In this document: piece by piece, positions 1 to 8,582 of the stretch
Position numbering within the stretch: the stretch's first letter is position 1
How the letters are laid out: each line of letters starts with the position of its first letter
Assembly (NCBI RefSeq): GCF_016862315.1
Contig: NZ_BOMS01000131.1
Location: 25,027-89,026, forward strand
DNA: 64,000 nt
DNA from: Actinoplanes palleronii
GTDB taxonomy: Bacteria; Actinomycetota; Actinomycetes; Mycobacteriales; Micromonosporaceae
Reading direction: 5' to 3'
Position numbers and translations under genes: made by a program
Notes under the pieces: generated by a model
Databases searched by the model: none
Seen by the model: only the letters and a program-made list of their open reading frames with translations
What the model was told of the DNA's origin: nothing

Positions 1-81
1 GGCGAGCGAGAGGCCGGCGGCGGTCGCGAGGTCCTGCAGGGTGCGCCGGGACTGCCCTCGTGGCGTCGGGCCTCGTTGCAT
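1..81 (-). CDS. LacI-family transcriptional regulator, N-terminal 27 codons (runs off left edge)
   Basis: Reading leftwards from an ATG at 81, 27 codons stay open to the first base of the window. Residues 14-27 (TLQDLATAAGLSLA) match the start of the LacI-type helix-turn-helix, which normally continues as TVSRVL. The protein is cut by the window edge, so its effector domain cannot be seen. It lies divergent to the amidohydrolase operon at 214, with two perfect or near-perfect LacI-type palindromes in between. It is therefore very likely the local, autoregulated repressor of that operon; the assignment of target is inference. Confidence 0.8.
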   Translation of the reverse strand, partial: MQRGPTPRGQSRRTLQDLATAAGLSLA

Positions 82-140
82 CGACCGAGGGTAACACCGC
101 GTGGAGATACCGGTCGCTGAGATCACCTTGCGCTACGGCG

Positions 141-181
141 TGTGAAGCGCTTCACTTAGCGGTGGAGTGAAGCGCTTCACT
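141..181. promoter_or_regulatory. Tandem LacI-family operators
   Basis: Two copies of GTGAAGCGCTTCAC occur at 142-155 and 167-180. The second extends to a 16-bp perfect palindrome, AGTGAAGCGCTTCACT (166-181). Their centres are 25 bp apart. The central CG with mirrored arms is the usual LacI/CcpA-type operator form. They sit between the divergent LacI-type gene (start 81) and the amidohydrolase (start 214), so one repressor could control both directions. Confidence 0.85.
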
Positions 182-213
182 TCCGCTGGACGGGAACGGA
201 TCGGAGGTCACCG

Positions 214-1110
214 GTGCTCATCGACTGCCATCAGCACCTGTGGCCCGCGCGCCTGATCGAGGCGCTGCGCCGCCGGGACGCGTACCCGTACCTGCGGGAC
301 TGGACGCTGCACCTGCCCGGCGAGGCGCCGTACCAGGTCGACCCGGCCGCGCACGACGTCGGGCTGCGCCGGGACCGTGAGCTCGCCGAGGGCCGGGAGC
401 AGGTGCTGCTCTCGCTCTCCAGCCCGCTCGGCATCGAGCACCTGCCCGGCGACGACGCGGCCGAGCTCGTCGCGATCTGGCACGAGAGCGCGCTGGAGCT
501 GCCCGAGCCGTACCGGATCTGGGCCGCCGCGCCGGTCGCCGACCCGGACCCGGTGGCGCTGGCCAAGGTGCTCGGCGAGGACCGGGTCGCCGGGCTGCAA
601 CTGCCCGCGACCGCGCTGGCCGAGCCGGCCGGCATCACCCGGATGGGGCCGCTGCTCGCCGAGGCGGAGAACGCGAACAAGCCGGTGCTGGTGCACCCCG
701 GGCCGGCGCCGGCCTGCGCCCCGGACCTGCCGTCGTGGTGGCCGGCGCTGGTGCCGTATGTGGCCCAGCAGCACCGGGCATGGCTGGCCTGGCACATCGC
801 CGGGCGGGAGCAGCACCCGCGGCTGCGGATCGCCTTCGTCGCGCTCGCCGGGCTCGCGCCGCTGCACCACGAACGGCTGGCCGCGCGCGGGGGCGCGTTG
901 GGGCCGCTGGATCCGTGTGTGTACTACGAGACCTCGTCGTACGGCACCCGGGCGATCGACGCGCTGGTCCGGGTGGTCGGCGTCGACCCGATCGTGCACG
1001 GGTCGGACCGCCCGTACGCCGAACCGACCGACCCGGGCCTGGGCGCGGCCTTCACCCACGCGATGTTCACGGCGAACCCCCGCCACCTGTTGACAGGAGA
1101 TATGCGATGA
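214..1110 (+). CDS. Amidohydrolase (amidohydrolase_2 / metal-dependent TIM-barrel hydrolase)
   Basis: A 298-residue protein with the fold signature of cytosolic amidohydrolase_2 enzymes. It has the HxH metal motif at residues 6-8 within DCHQHLW, a later His at 161 (VLVHPG) and the barrel-end Asp at 265 (VHGSD). The length is normal for the family, whose members hydrolyse lactones or decarboxylate small acids; the substrate cannot be read from the sequence. The GTG start follows GGAGGTCACC. Its ATGA stop overlaps the next gene, so the two are translationally coupled. Control by the LacI-type operators upstream is likely. Confidence 0.8.
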   Translation: MLIDCHQHLWPARLIEALRRRDAYPYLRDWTLHLPGEAPYQVDPAAHDVGLRRDRELAEGREQVLLSLSSPLGIEHLPGDDAAELVAIWHESALELPEPYRIWAAAPVADPDPVALAKVLGEDRVAGLQLPATALAEPAGITRMGPLLAEAENANKPVLVHPGPAPACAPDLPSWWPALVPYVAQQHRAWLAWHIAGREQHPRLRIAFVALAGLAPLHHERLAARGGALGPLDPCVYYETSSYGTRAIDALVRVVGVDPIVHGSDRPYAEPTDPGLGAAFTHAMFTANPRHLLTGDMR

Positions 1111-1619
1111 CGACGGTCGCCGGCCCCGGCGTGCTTCCCGCCCTTCCCGGCCGTGCCCTGACCCCCAAGGAACTGCAACTCTGGGTCGCCGAGCTGGCCG
1201 CCCGCCCGGAGCTGTGGGAGGACCTGGTCCGCCACGACACCGGCAAGCGGCACTACGTGTCGCTCTACCGCGACGGCGACATCGACGTCTGGGTGCTGTG
1301 CTGGAACCTCGAGGACGACACCGGCTGGCACGACCACGACGTGTCCTCGGGCGCGGTCGCGGTCGTCCGGGGCGCGGTCAGCGAGGCGACCCCGCGCATC
1401 GGCGGCGATCCGTCGGGGCGGGTGGTCGCGGCCGGCCGGACGTTCGCCTTCGGCCCGGACCACATCCACCGGATGGGCGGCGCGGTGGACGGCTCGGTGT
1501 CGCTGCACGCGTATTCACCGCCGCTGTGGCGAATGGGCCAGTATTCGATCAGCGGCGACGGCGTCCTGCGCCGCAATTCGGTCAGCTATGCCGACGAACT
1601 GCGCCCGATCGACGGCTGA
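1107..1619 (+). CDS. Cysteine-dioxygenase-family cupin
   Basis: A 170-residue cupin. Metal ligands HxH are at 75-77 (WHDHD) and a third His is in the DHIHRM stretch at 119-121. The Ser-x-His-x-Tyr relay SLHAYSPP at 132-139 matches the S-H-Y triad of type I cysteine dioxygenases, which oxidise a thiol (cysteine or a mercapto-acid) to the sulfinate with Fe(II) and O2. The start overlaps the amidohydrolase stop by ATGA, giving a two-gene operon. The substrate could be cysteine, 3-mercaptopropionate or another thiol. Pairing with a hydrolase under a LacI regulator suggests a catabolic role. Confidence 0.75.
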   Translation: MTTVAGPGVLPALPGRALTPKELQLWVAELAARPELWEDLVRHDTGKRHYVSLYRDGDIDVWVLCWNLEDDTGWHDHDVSSGAVAVVRGAVSEATPRIGGDPSGRVVAAGRTFAFGPDHIHRMGGAVDGSVSLHAYSPPLWRMGQYSISGDGVLRRNSVSYADELRPIDG

Positions 1620-1683
1620 CCATCGCCGCCGGACCGTCGTCGGTCACTGTCTCCCCGTTTCTGGTACGCGAGAGCGCCCCGTT

Positions 1684-1718
1684 GGATGCTGGCGGGGCGG
1701 TGGCAGGACGCGGTCGGG
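1684..1718 (-). repeat. Dispersed copy of 31-nt repeat family
   Basis: Read on the minus strand, this segment contains CCGACCGCGT, then CACCGCCCCGCCAG. It matches unit 2 of the tandem array at 29051-29080 almost base for base. A second copy lies 49 bp downstream in the opposite orientation. The two together form an inverted pair. Confidence 0.6.
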
Positions 1719-1766
1719 TTCTGCGGACTCCTGTCGCCCACCTGGGGGCGGCGGGCGTCCGCGAAC

Positions 1767-1801
1767 GGGCATCGCGTACCGGTACCGCCCCTGCGGCGGC
1801 C
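1767..1801 (+). repeat. Dispersed copy of 31-nt repeat family
   Basis: Contains ATCGCGTACCGGTACCGCCC, which differs by one base from the core of unit 1 in the array at 29017-29050. Finding the same motif 27 kb apart, both times in non-coding DNA, points to a genome-dispersed intergenic repeat. Confidence 0.6.
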
Positions 1802-1959
1802 CGTCCTGGGTCACTGGATCTCCGCTGTGGGTGAGGCGACCGCGGTGAGGCTTGACTGCCATAGGCGCTGGGCCCGTGTCGGATAGGTGGAGCGGGTGGT
1901 TGCTGTGAACGGGGAGCGGCTGGCGACATGGGCGCCGGGGAGCAGGGCCTCGGGGGCGG

Positions 1960-2119
1960 TGGCCAGCCAGACGAGATGGGGCCTCCGGTGTGGCGGCGGC
2001 CCGCAGGCGGTCCAGCAGCAGGTGGGTGAGCAGGAAACCAGGCCGGCGGTGTTCGCCAGCACGTGGATGTGCTCGTGCTCGGCCGCGATGGCGGTGCCGG
2101 CCACCACTGTTCGCGGCAT
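1960..2119 (-). pseudogene. Possible frameshifted fragment of unknown gene
   Basis: From the ATG at 2119 the minus strand reads MPRTVVAGTAIAAEHEHIHV and then LANTAGLV. Protein-like sequence resumes one frame over as FLLTHLLLDRLRAA. The change of frame falls at a short GTTTCC run. Both halves have helix-like composition, unlike neighbouring shadow frames. I do not recognise the family, and the reading may be chance. Confidence 0.3.
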
Positions 2120-2162
2120 GGCTTGATTGGATCATCAGGGCAGCAGCGATCATGATGGCGGG

Positions 2163-2765
2163 ATGGTGCGGAACCGGTTCGCCGTGGGGGCCGGGCTCGC
2201 GGTCGCCGGGGGCGCCGGGGTGATGTTGGTGGCGCTCGTTGCCGGGCCGGGGTCGTGGTGGCGGGGATACGTGAGCGAGGCCGGGGCGGCCGGCCAGCCG
2301 TACGCTATGGGTTATCGCTTTGGTTTGATCTTGCTGGCGTATGGTGTGGCGCTGCTGAGCCGGGCGGTGCCGCGGATCGGGGTGTTGCTGCTGGTCGCGG
2401 CGCTGCTCGCCGGAACGTCCGGTGTCGTGTCATGTAGCGAGGGGTGCCCGCTGCCGCCCTACGAGACGACGACACCCGCCGATGTCGTGCACACCGCGGT
2501 CAGCATCCTGGGCATGGCCGTGTTGGCCGCCGCGATGGCGGTGACCTGGTGGACGAGCGCGCGACAGGTGATCCGGCGGCTCGCGGCGGCCGCTCTGACG
2601 CTGACCGTGCCGCTGGGCGCGGCCCTGGGCCTGATGATGCTGTTCGCCGGGCGGGGCGCCACGAGCGCCGTGCTGGAACGGGTGCTGCTCGTGGTCGCGG
2701 TGAGTTGGCTGGTCGGCACCGCCGTGGTCAGCGGCGTCAGGGCAGGTCGTTCCGCGTCTGGATGA
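2163..2765 (+). CDS. DUF998-type integral membrane protein
   Basis: About 200 residues with six predicted hydrophobic segments. A WWRGYVSEAGAAGQPYAMGY stretch after the first helix and a Cys-x-x-x-Cys-Pro loop (CSEGCPLP) are typical of the DUF998 group of actinobacterial membrane proteins, whose function is unknown. I chose the ATG at 2163; a TTG at 2127 would add 12 polar residues, and neither has a strong ribosome binding site. The 3' end overlaps the convergent OppF-type gene by 29 bp, so no terminator separates them. Confidence 0.7.
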   Translation: MVRNRFAVGAGLAVAGGAGVMLVALVAGPGSWWRGYVSEAGAAGQPYAMGYRFGLILLAYGVALLSRAVPRIGVLLLVAALLAGTSGVVSCSEGCPLPPYETTTPADVVHTAVSILGMAVLAAAMAVTWWTSARQVIRRLAAAALTLTVPLGAALGLMMLFAGRGATSAVLERVLLVVAVSWLVGTAVVSGVRAGRSASG

Positions 2766-3837
2766 GGCCCGAGCCCACGTCGGGCGCAGAGCCCTGTGCC
2801 GGGCGGACGAGTTCGGTGTGCACCTCGTGCATCCGCAGCTCGCCGCTGTGGATCTGTTCGGCGAAGTGGCAGGCGACCCGCTGCCCGGAGTCGTCGAACA
2901 CCCGCAGCTCCGGCCGGTCCTCGGCGCAGCGGGGCTGTGACCAGGGGCAACGGGTGCGGAACCGGCACCCGCTCGGTGGGTTGACCGGGGACGGCAGGTC
3001 GCCGGCCAGCAGGATCCGCTCCCGCCGGTCCTCGGTCCACGGGTCGGGGATCGGCACCGCCGAGAGCAGCGCCCGGGTGTACGGGTGCAGCGGTCGCTGG
3101 TACAGCCGGTCGCCGTCCGCCTCCTCGACCAGCGCGCCCAGGTACATCACGCCGATCGTGTCCGAGATGTGCCGCACCACCGCCAGGTCGTGGGCGATCA
3201 CCAGGTAGGTCAGGCCGAGGGACTCCTGCAGGTCGCCGAGCAGGTTGACCACCTGCGCCTGGATCGACACGTCCAGCGCGGACACCGGCTCGTCGGCCAC
3301 GATCAGTTCCGGTCCGAGGATCAGGGCCCGGGCGATGCCGATGCGCTGGCGCTGGCCGCCGGAGAACTCGTGGGGGTACTTGTTCAGTGTCGACGCGGGC
3401 AGGCCGACCGAGTCGAGGGTCGAGCGCAGCCGCTGTCGTACCGCTGCCTTGTCTCTATGCATGTCGTGCGCCTTGAGACCCTCGACGAGCAGGGACTCCA
3501 CCGACTGCCGGGGATCGAGGCTGGACATCGGGTCCTGGAACACCATCTGGATGCGCCGCCGGAACAGCCGCATCTGCTCGCCCTGGAGCGCGCGCACGTC
3601 GGTGCCGTCCACGATGATCCGGCCGTGGGTCGGCTCGACCAGCCGCAGCAGCCCGCGGCCGAGCGTCGACTTGCCGCACCCGGACTCGCCGACCAGGCCG
3701 TAGGTCTCGCCCCGCGCGATCTTCAGTGACACGCCGTCGACGGCGAGGACATGAGCGATCGTACGGTCGAAGAGCAGTCCGCTCTTGATCGGGAAGTGAA
3801 CCTTGAGGTCGTCGATCTCGACGAGCACGTCGCTCAT
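2737..3837 (-). CDS. Oligopeptide/nickel ABC transporter ATPase (OppF/DppF-type)
   Basis: A 366-residue cytoplasmic ATPase of a peptide/nickel-family importer. It has Walker A GESGCGKST near residue 50, Q-loop FQDPMSSLDP, signature FSGGQRQR, Walker B ELIVADEP and the switch His in IAHDL. The C-terminal oligopeptide/dipeptide domain carries the Cys cluster CRFRTRCPW. The start at 3837 overlaps the OppD-type stop as ATGA; an upstream extension would run into that gene. It is the last gene of the five-gene minus-strand set running from 8532 to 2737. Confidence 0.93.
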   Translation of the reverse strand: MSDVLVEIDDLKVHFPIKSGLLFDRTIAHVLAVDGVSLKIARGETYGLVGESGCGKSTLGRGLLRLVEPTHGRIIVDGTDVRALQGEQMRLFRRRIQMVFQDPMSSLDPRQSVESLLVEGLKAHDMHRDKAAVRQRLRSTLDSVGLPASTLNKYPHEFSGGQRQRIGIARALILGPELIVADEPVSALDVSIQAQVVNLLGDLQESLGLTYLVIAHDLAVVRHISDTIGVMYLGALVEEADGDRLYQRPLHPYTRALLSAVPIPDPWTEDRRERILLAGDLPSPVNPPSGCRFRTRCPWSQPRCAEDRPELRVFDDSGQRVACHFAEQIHSGELRMHEVHTELVRPAQGSAPDVGSGLIQTRNDLP

Positions 3838-4817
3838 GCCGGCACCTCCTGCGGTACGGGGTTCGTGCACCGCAGCGCGCCGTCGCGGCGGGTGGGTTCC
3901 AGGGGCACCGTCGCGCCGACGCAGTCGTCGATCACCCGATCGCAGCGCGGCGCGAACGCACAGCCCTCCGGCCAGGGGATGTTGTCGCTGACCGAGCCGC
4001 GGATCTGGTGCAGGCGCCCGCCGCGATCGACATCCAGCCGGGGTACGGACTGCAGCAGCCCGTGGGTGTACGGATGCCGCGGATCCGCGAACAGGTCGTG
4101 CCGGCCGGCCCGCTCGACGACCTTGCCGGCGTACAGGACGTTCACCGTGTCGCAGAGCCCGGCCACCACACCGAGGTCATGGGTGATCATCACGAGGGCC
4201 GTGCCGGACTGGTCGACCAGTTCCTTGAGCAGGGCGAGGATCTGCGCCTGGATGGTCACGTCCAGCGCCGTGGTCGGCTCGTCGGCGATCAGCAGCCGCG
4301 GTTTGCAGGCCAGCGCGATCGCGATCAGCGCCCGCTGCCGCATGCCGCCGGAGAGCTGGTGCGGGAACTCCTTGAGCCGCCGCGCCGGATCCGGGATGCC
4401 GACCGCGTCGAGCAGCCCACCGGCCTGGCGCAGCGCCGCCTGCCGGGTCTTGCCCTGGTGGCGTTCCAGCACCTCGGCCACCTGCAGGCCGAGCGGGATC
4501 ACCGGGTTGAGCGAGGACAGCGGATCCTGGAAGATCATGCCGATGTCCCGGCCGCGCCGGTCCCGCAGGTCCTGCGGGCGCAGTTTCAGCAGGTCGGTGT
4601 CCTCGAACCGGACCTCGCCGGTGACCTGGTTGCCGCGCCGCGGCAGCAACCCCATGATCGCCAGGCTGGTCACCGACTTGCCGCAGCCGGACTCGCCGAC
4701 CAGCCCGACGGTCTGGCCGGGTTCCACCGTGAAGCCGACGCCGTCCACCGCGGTGAAGGGCTCCGCGCCCCTGCGCCGGAAGACCACCGACAGATCACGA
4801 ACGTCGAGCAGGGCCAT
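3834..4817 (-). CDS. Oligopeptide/nickel ABC transporter ATPase (OppD/DppD-type)
   Basis: A 327-residue ATPase partner of the OppF-type protein. It has Walker A GESGCGKS, Q-loop FQDPLSSLNP, signature LSGGMRQR, Walker B LLIADEPTTALD and switch MITHDL. The C-terminal oligopeptide/dipeptide domain (HPYTHGLL and CAFAPRC) is present. It lies 6 bp after the OppC-type gene and overlaps the OppF-type gene by four bases, so it belongs to the same transcript. Confidence 0.93.
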   Translation of the reverse strand: MALLDVRDLSVVFRRRGAEPFTAVDGVGFTVEPGQTVGLVGESGCGKSVTSLAIMGLLPRRGNQVTGEVRFEDTDLLKLRPQDLRDRRGRDIGMIFQDPLSSLNPVIPLGLQVAEVLERHQGKTRQAALRQAGGLLDAVGIPDPARRLKEFPHQLSGGMRQRALIAIALACKPRLLIADEPTTALDVTIQAQILALLKELVDQSGTALVMITHDLGVVAGLCDTVNVLYAGKVVERAGRHDLFADPRHPYTHGLLQSVPRLDVDRGGRLHQIRGSVSDNIPWPEGCAFAPRCDRVIDDCVGATVPLEPTRRDGALRCTNPVPQEVPA

Positions 4818-4823
4818 GACAGA

Positions 4824-5783
4824 TCACCGCCGGTTCTTCGGGTCGAGTGCCGCCCGCATGCTCTCGCCGAGCAGCGTGAAGCCGAGAGCCACCAGGACGA
4901 TCGCGATCGCCGGGTAGTAGGCCAGCTCCGGGCGGACCTCGAGGTATCGGACGCCGTCCACACCCAGCATCAGACCCCACTCGGCCCGGTTGATGTCCGG
5001 GTCGCCGAGGCCCAGGAACGACAGCGCGGCCGCGTCCAGGATCGCCACCGCGAAGGTCAGGGTGGCCTGCACGATGACCGCGGTGAGCGAGTTCGGCAGC
5101 ATGTGCCGGGTCACGATGTCGTGCCGCTTCACGCCGAGCGCGCGGGCCGCGAGCACGTGATCGCTCTCCCGTTGCGCCAGCATCGACCCGCGGAGCAGCC
5201 GGGCGAAGATCGGCACGTTCACCACCGCGACGGCGACGATCACCGTCCACTGCGTCGACTGCCGGGCCAGGGCGACCAGCGTGATCGCCAGCAGCAGGCT
5301 GGGCAGCGCCAGCATCACGTCGGTGATCCGCATGATCACGACGTCCACCCAGCCGCCGACCGCGCCGGCGACCGCGCCGAGCAGCACCCCGAACAGCAGG
5401 CCGATCAGCGTGGCCAGGACACCGACGAACAGGGTCTGCCGGGCGCCGTAGATCATCCGGGAGGCGAAGTCGCGTCCCAGCGGGTCGCTGCCGAGCGGGT
5501 GTCCCGCGCTGGCGCCCGGCACCGAGTCGACGGTCAGGTCCCTGGTCAGCTCCGGGAACCGCTGCACCGGATCGTGCGGCGCCACCAGCGGCGCGAAGAT
5601 CGCGATGATCAGGAACAGCAGGATGATGGCCGCGCCGACGATCGCGGCCGGGTCGCGCCGCAGCCGCCGCCCGGCGTCGCGGATCAGGCTGACCCCGGCT
5701 GCCGTGGACGTCCGCGCGGTCAGCTCGTCGATGCGGCGGCGCTTGTGGTCGCTGAGCGTCGTGATCCCTCCGGTTCGGCTCAT
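4824..5783 (-). CDS. Oligopeptide/nickel ABC transporter permease (OppC/DppC-type)
   Basis: A 319-residue inner-membrane permease. The hydrophilic N-terminus of about 40 residues is followed by the first helix, the periplasmic HPLGSDPLGRD motif typical of OppC/DppC, and the EAA loop region around HVLAARALGVKRHDIV. Six transmembrane segments are predicted. Its ATG overlaps the OppB-type stop (ATGA), indicating coupled translation. Confidence 0.92.
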   Translation of the reverse strand: MSRTGGITTLSDHKRRRIDELTARTSTAAGVSLIRDAGRRLRRDPAAIVGAAIILLFLIIAIFAPLVAPHDPVQRFPELTRDLTVDSVPGASAGHPLGSDPLGRDFASRMIYGARQTLFVGVLATLIGLLFGVLLGAVAGAVGGWVDVVIMRITDVMLALPSLLLAITLVALARQSTQWTVIVAVAVVNVPIFARLLRGSMLAQRESDHVLAARALGVKRHDIVTRHMLPNSLTAVIVQATLTFAVAILDAAALSFLGLGDPDINRAEWGLMLGVDGVRYLEVRPELAYYPAIAIVLVALGFTLLGESMRAALDPKNRR

Positions 5784-6787
5784 GGCACACGCACCCTCGG
5801 GTCGATGACCGCGTACGAGAGGTCGACCAGCAGGTTGACCACGATGAAGACGACCGCGGCGAGCAGGATCAGCGCCTGCAGCACCGGATAGTCACGGCTG
5901 CCGCTGATCGAGTCGGTGATCACCGTGCCCAGGCCGCCCCAGTTGTAGACCTTCTCGGTCAGCACCGCCCCGGCCAGCAGCGCCCCGGTCTGCAGCCCGA
6001 TGGTGGTGACCACGGGCAGCAGCGCGTTGCGCAGCACGTGCCGCCGGCGGATGGTGGCGTCGCGCAGGCCCTTGGCGTCCGCGGTCCGGATGTAGTCCTC
6101 GTCCAGGACGTCCAGCACACTCGCCCGGGTGATCCGGACGATGATCGCCAGCGGGATCGTCGCCAGCGTGAGCGCGGGCAGCACCAGGTGCCAGAGCGCG
6201 TCGGCGGAGGCGTCCAACTCCCGGGTCAGCAGCCCGTCCAGCACGAAGAAGCCGGTCACGTCGGTGTTGTCGGCGCCGGTGCTGATCCGGCCGGACGGCG
6301 GGAAGACGTGGATGTCCTGGGTCAGCCAGTCCTTGAGCAGGTAACCGAGGAAGAAGATCGGGATCGAGATGCCGATCAGGGTGACGACGATCGTCGCGTT
6401 GTCGAGCAGCCGGCCGCGGTACCGGGCCGCGAGGTAGCCCAGCGGGATGCCCAGCCCGACCGCGACGATGATCGCCGCGATGGCCAGTTCGACGGTCGCC
6501 GGGAAGGCACGGCCGATCACCGCGGTCACCGGCTCTCCGGTACGGATGGAGTTGCCGAAGTCGCCGGTCACCACGTTCTCGACGAAGCGGCCGTACTGGA
6601 CCCAGATCGGTTTGTCGTAGCCGAGCGCCCGGGTCAGCGTCTCGCGGGTCTGCGGGGTCGCGCGTTCGCCCAGCAACGCGTCGACGGGTCCGCCGGGAAG
6701 ACTGCGCAGCCAGAAGAAGACCAGGGTCATCAGGGCGATCAGGGTGACGCTCAACTGGGTCAGGCGGCGTAGGACGATTCTCACCAT
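5780..6787 (-). CDS. Oligopeptide/nickel ABC transporter permease (OppB/DppB-type)
   Basis: A 335-residue permease beginning MVRIVLRRL, with the N-terminal helix and the long periplasmic loop GYDKPIWVQYGRFVENVVTGD diagnostic of OppB/DppB (abridged reading of residues about 66-86). The EAA loop YIRTADAKGLRD is present. I start it at 6787; an in-frame extension to 7225 would only be antisense-like low-complexity sequence overlapping the SBP gene. A strong hairpin lies between it and the SBP gene. Confidence 0.92.
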   Translation of the reverse strand: MVRIVLRRLTQLSVTLIALMTLVFFWLRSLPGGPVDALLGERATPQTRETLTRALGYDKPIWVQYGRFVENVVTGDFGNSIRTGEPVTAVIGRAFPATVELAIAAIIVAVGLGIPLGYLAARYRGRLLDNATIVVTLIGISIPIFFLGYLLKDWLTQDIHVFPPSGRISTGADNTDVTGFFVLDGLLTRELDASADALWHLVLPALTLATIPLAIIVRITRASVLDVLDEDYIRTADAKGLRDATIRRRHVLRNALLPVVTTIGLQTGALLAGAVLTEKVYNWGGLGTVITDSISGSRDYPVLQALILLAAVVFIVVNLLVDLSYAVIDPRVRVP

Positions 6788-6813
6788 GGAACGGCGACTC
6801 CTGTCAGAATCGC

Positions 6814-6846
6814 GCCGCCGTGGCCCGGTGGCCGGACCACGGCGGC
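6814..6846 (-). terminator. Intercistronic hairpin between SBP and permease genes
   Basis: GCCGCCGTGG at 6814-6823 pairs perfectly with CCACGGCGGC at 6837-6846 around a 13-nt loop. No T-run follows on the minus strand. Placed right after the solute-binding-protein gene, it probably stabilises the SBP message or partly terminates, giving more SBP than permease, as is usual in such operons. Confidence 0.65.
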
Positions 6847-6855
6847 ACCCGGCGC

Positions 6856-8532
6856 TTACTTGGTGATCGAGACCGTGTTGAACGTCTCGGCGGTGAGCGG
6901 GCTCGGCACCAGACCCTGGACGTTCTTCGTGGTGACCAGGGCCGGCGGGGCGTGCCAGATCGGCACGGCGGGCAGCCACTTGGTGGCCATGTCCCGGTTG
7001 ACCTGCTCCCACGCGGTCTTCTTGGCCGCCTGGTCGACGGTCGCGTCGGCCTTGGCGATGGCGGAGAACATCTCGGTCATCGACTGGTCGCCGAACTCGG
7101 GCTTGGCCCGGCCGAAGAACGTGCCGACGAAGTTGCCCGGGTCGTTGTAGTCGCCGGTCCAGCCGAGGATGTGCAGGTCCTGCTTGCCGAACTGCTGCAC
7201 GTCGTCCTTGAAGCCGCCGTTCCACGGCCGCGGAACACCGTTGACCTTGATACCGGCCGCCTGCAGATCGTTGGCCAGCACCGTGAAGATCTCCTGCGGG
7301 TTCGGCATGTACGGCCGGGAGACCTCGGTCGGGTAGTAGAAGTTCAGCGTGAGACCGGTCGCGCCGGCGTCGGCCAGCAGCTGCTTGGCCTTGTCGACGC
7401 TGTACTCGTACTTCTGCACGTCCGGCGCGTACCCGAGCACGGTGCTGGGCAGGAACTGGTCGGCCACCGCGGCGCCGCCCGGGCCCTTGGTCTGCACCAG
7501 CTGGGCGCGGTTCAGCGCGTACGCGATCGCCTGCCGGACCCGCAGGTCCTTGAGCTTCGGGTTGTTCTTCTGGTTGATGCCCAGGTAGAGGATGTTGAAG
7601 GCGGGCCGTTCGAGCACCTGGTAGCCCTCGGCGGCGAGGGCCTTGCGGTCGGCCGGCGCCGGGAAGTCGATCGCCTGGACCGTGCCGGCGCGCAGCTCCT
7701 GCTTCCGGGTGTTCTCGTCCTTGATCACCTTGATGATCATCTTGTCGACCTTGGCCTTGTCACCCCAGTAGTTCGGGTTCTTGTTCAGGGTGAGCTCGCC
7801 GGTCGCCTTGTTCCAGCCGCCGAACGTGAACGCGCCGGTGCCGGTCGGGTGCTCGTTCGCGAACGCGCTGTAGGAGAACGAGTCGCCGCTCTGCGTCACG
7901 GTGTCGGCGCCGTACTGTTTCATCGCGGCCGGGCTCGCGATGGAGAACGCGGTGAGCGCGAACGCGCCCGGGAACGCGCCCTTGTACTTCTTCATCGTCA
8001 CGACCGCGGTGCCGGCGTCGGGCGCCTTGCAGTTGTCGTAGACGGCGTCCGGGCTGCCGGCGAACCCGCCGAAGACGTCGGCGTAGTAGATCATCTGGGA
8101 CTGGGCGGCCTCGCCCTTCATGGCGGACCAGCGGTCGAAGTTCGCGCACACGGCCGCGGCGTCGAACGCGGTGCCGTCGTGGAACGTGACACCCTGGCGC
8201 AGCTTGAACGTCCAGATCTTGCCGGTCGGGTCGTTGGACCAGCTCTCGGCGAGGCCACCGACCAATTCGGCGGTGCCGGGCTTGTGGGTGATCAGCGTGT
8301 CGTACATCTGCCGGATCGGCCGGAACGACTCACCGTCATCGTTGAAGATCGGGTCGAAGTTCTTCGGGTCGCCGGCGCCCGCGAGGATGAAGGTGCCGCC
8401 GCCGGCGCCCTTGTCGGCGCCGTTGTCCCGGTCGCTCTCCGCGCAGCCGGCCGCGCCGATCGTCATGACCGCCAGAACGCCGGCGGCGATGAGGGCCCGG
8501 AGCCGGTCCGGCTGCCTTCCTGGTGCGCGCAT
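6856..8532 (-). CDS. Peptide/nickel-type ABC transporter substrate-binding lipoprotein (SBP family 5)
   Basis: About 558 residues, a normal length for SBP_bac_5 proteins. The N-terminus has basic residues, a hydrophobic core and the lipobox IGAAGC, so it is membrane-anchored outside the cell. Family 5 landmarks are visible: the segment starting GGTFILAGAGDPKNFDP, then WTFKLRQGVTFHDGTAFDA and later LRVRQAIAYALNRAQ. I prefer the ATG at 8532 over the GTG at 8541 because GGACGGAG sits 8 nt before the ATG and would touch the GTG. First gene of the importer operon; the ligand (peptide, opine or other) is unknown. Confidence 0.92.
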   Translation of the reverse strand: MRAPGRQPDRLRALIAAGVLAVMTIGAAGCAESDRDNGADKGAGGGTFILAGAGDPKNFDPIFNDDGESFRPIRQMYDTLITHKPGTAELVGGLAESWSNDPTGKIWTFKLRQGVTFHDGTAFDAAAVCANFDRWSAMKGEAAQSQMIYYADVFGGFAGSPDAVYDNCKAPDAGTAVVTMKKYKGAFPGAFALTAFSIASPAAMKQYGADTVTQSGDSFSYSAFANEHPTGTGAFTFGGWNKATGELTLNKNPNYWGDKAKVDKMIIKVIKDENTRKQELRAGTVQAIDFPAPADRKALAAEGYQVLERPAFNILYLGINQKNNPKLKDLRVRQAIAYALNRAQLVQTKGPGGAAVADQFLPSTVLGYAPDVQKYEYSVDKAKQLLADAGATGLTLNFYYPTEVSRPYMPNPQEIFTVLANDLQAAGIKVNGVPRPWNGGFKDDVQQFGKQDLHILGWTGDYNDPGNFVGTFFGRAKPEFGDQSMTEMFSAIAKADATVDQAAKKTAWEQVNRDMATKWLPAVPIWHAPPALVTTKNVQGLVPSPLTAETFNTVSITK

Positions 8533-8569
8533 CGTGTTCACTCCGTCCTATTAGTACGGACAAACGCGA

Positions 8570-8582
8570 TGACCGCTGGTCA
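8570..8582. promoter_or_regulatory. Small palindrome upstream of SBP gene
   Basis: TGACC-GCT-GGTCA is a perfect inverted repeat 38 bp upstream of the SBP start, inside the 177-bp gap between the lyase gene and the importer operon. It could be an operator for the importer. No matching regulator is visible in the neighbourhood, and I could not place a convincing -35/-10 pair. Confidence 0.35.

Larger units (their letters stand above)
1620..2162. other. Gene-free stretch with repeats and a decayed frame
   Basis: No convincing intact gene is seen. The stretch holds two inverted copies of the 31-nt repeat family also found in the array at 29017 (1684-1718 minus, 1767-1801 plus) and a possible frameshifted minus-strand fragment at 1960-2119. 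Other open frames here are low-complexity Arg/Pro/Gly translations of GC-rich DNA. Confidence 0.6.

Noticed and set aside
735..1106. N-terminal extension of the cysteine-dioxygenase-like gene
   Set aside because: The extension lies within the amidohydrolase gene in another frame; the ATGA overlap start at 1107 gives the normal family length.
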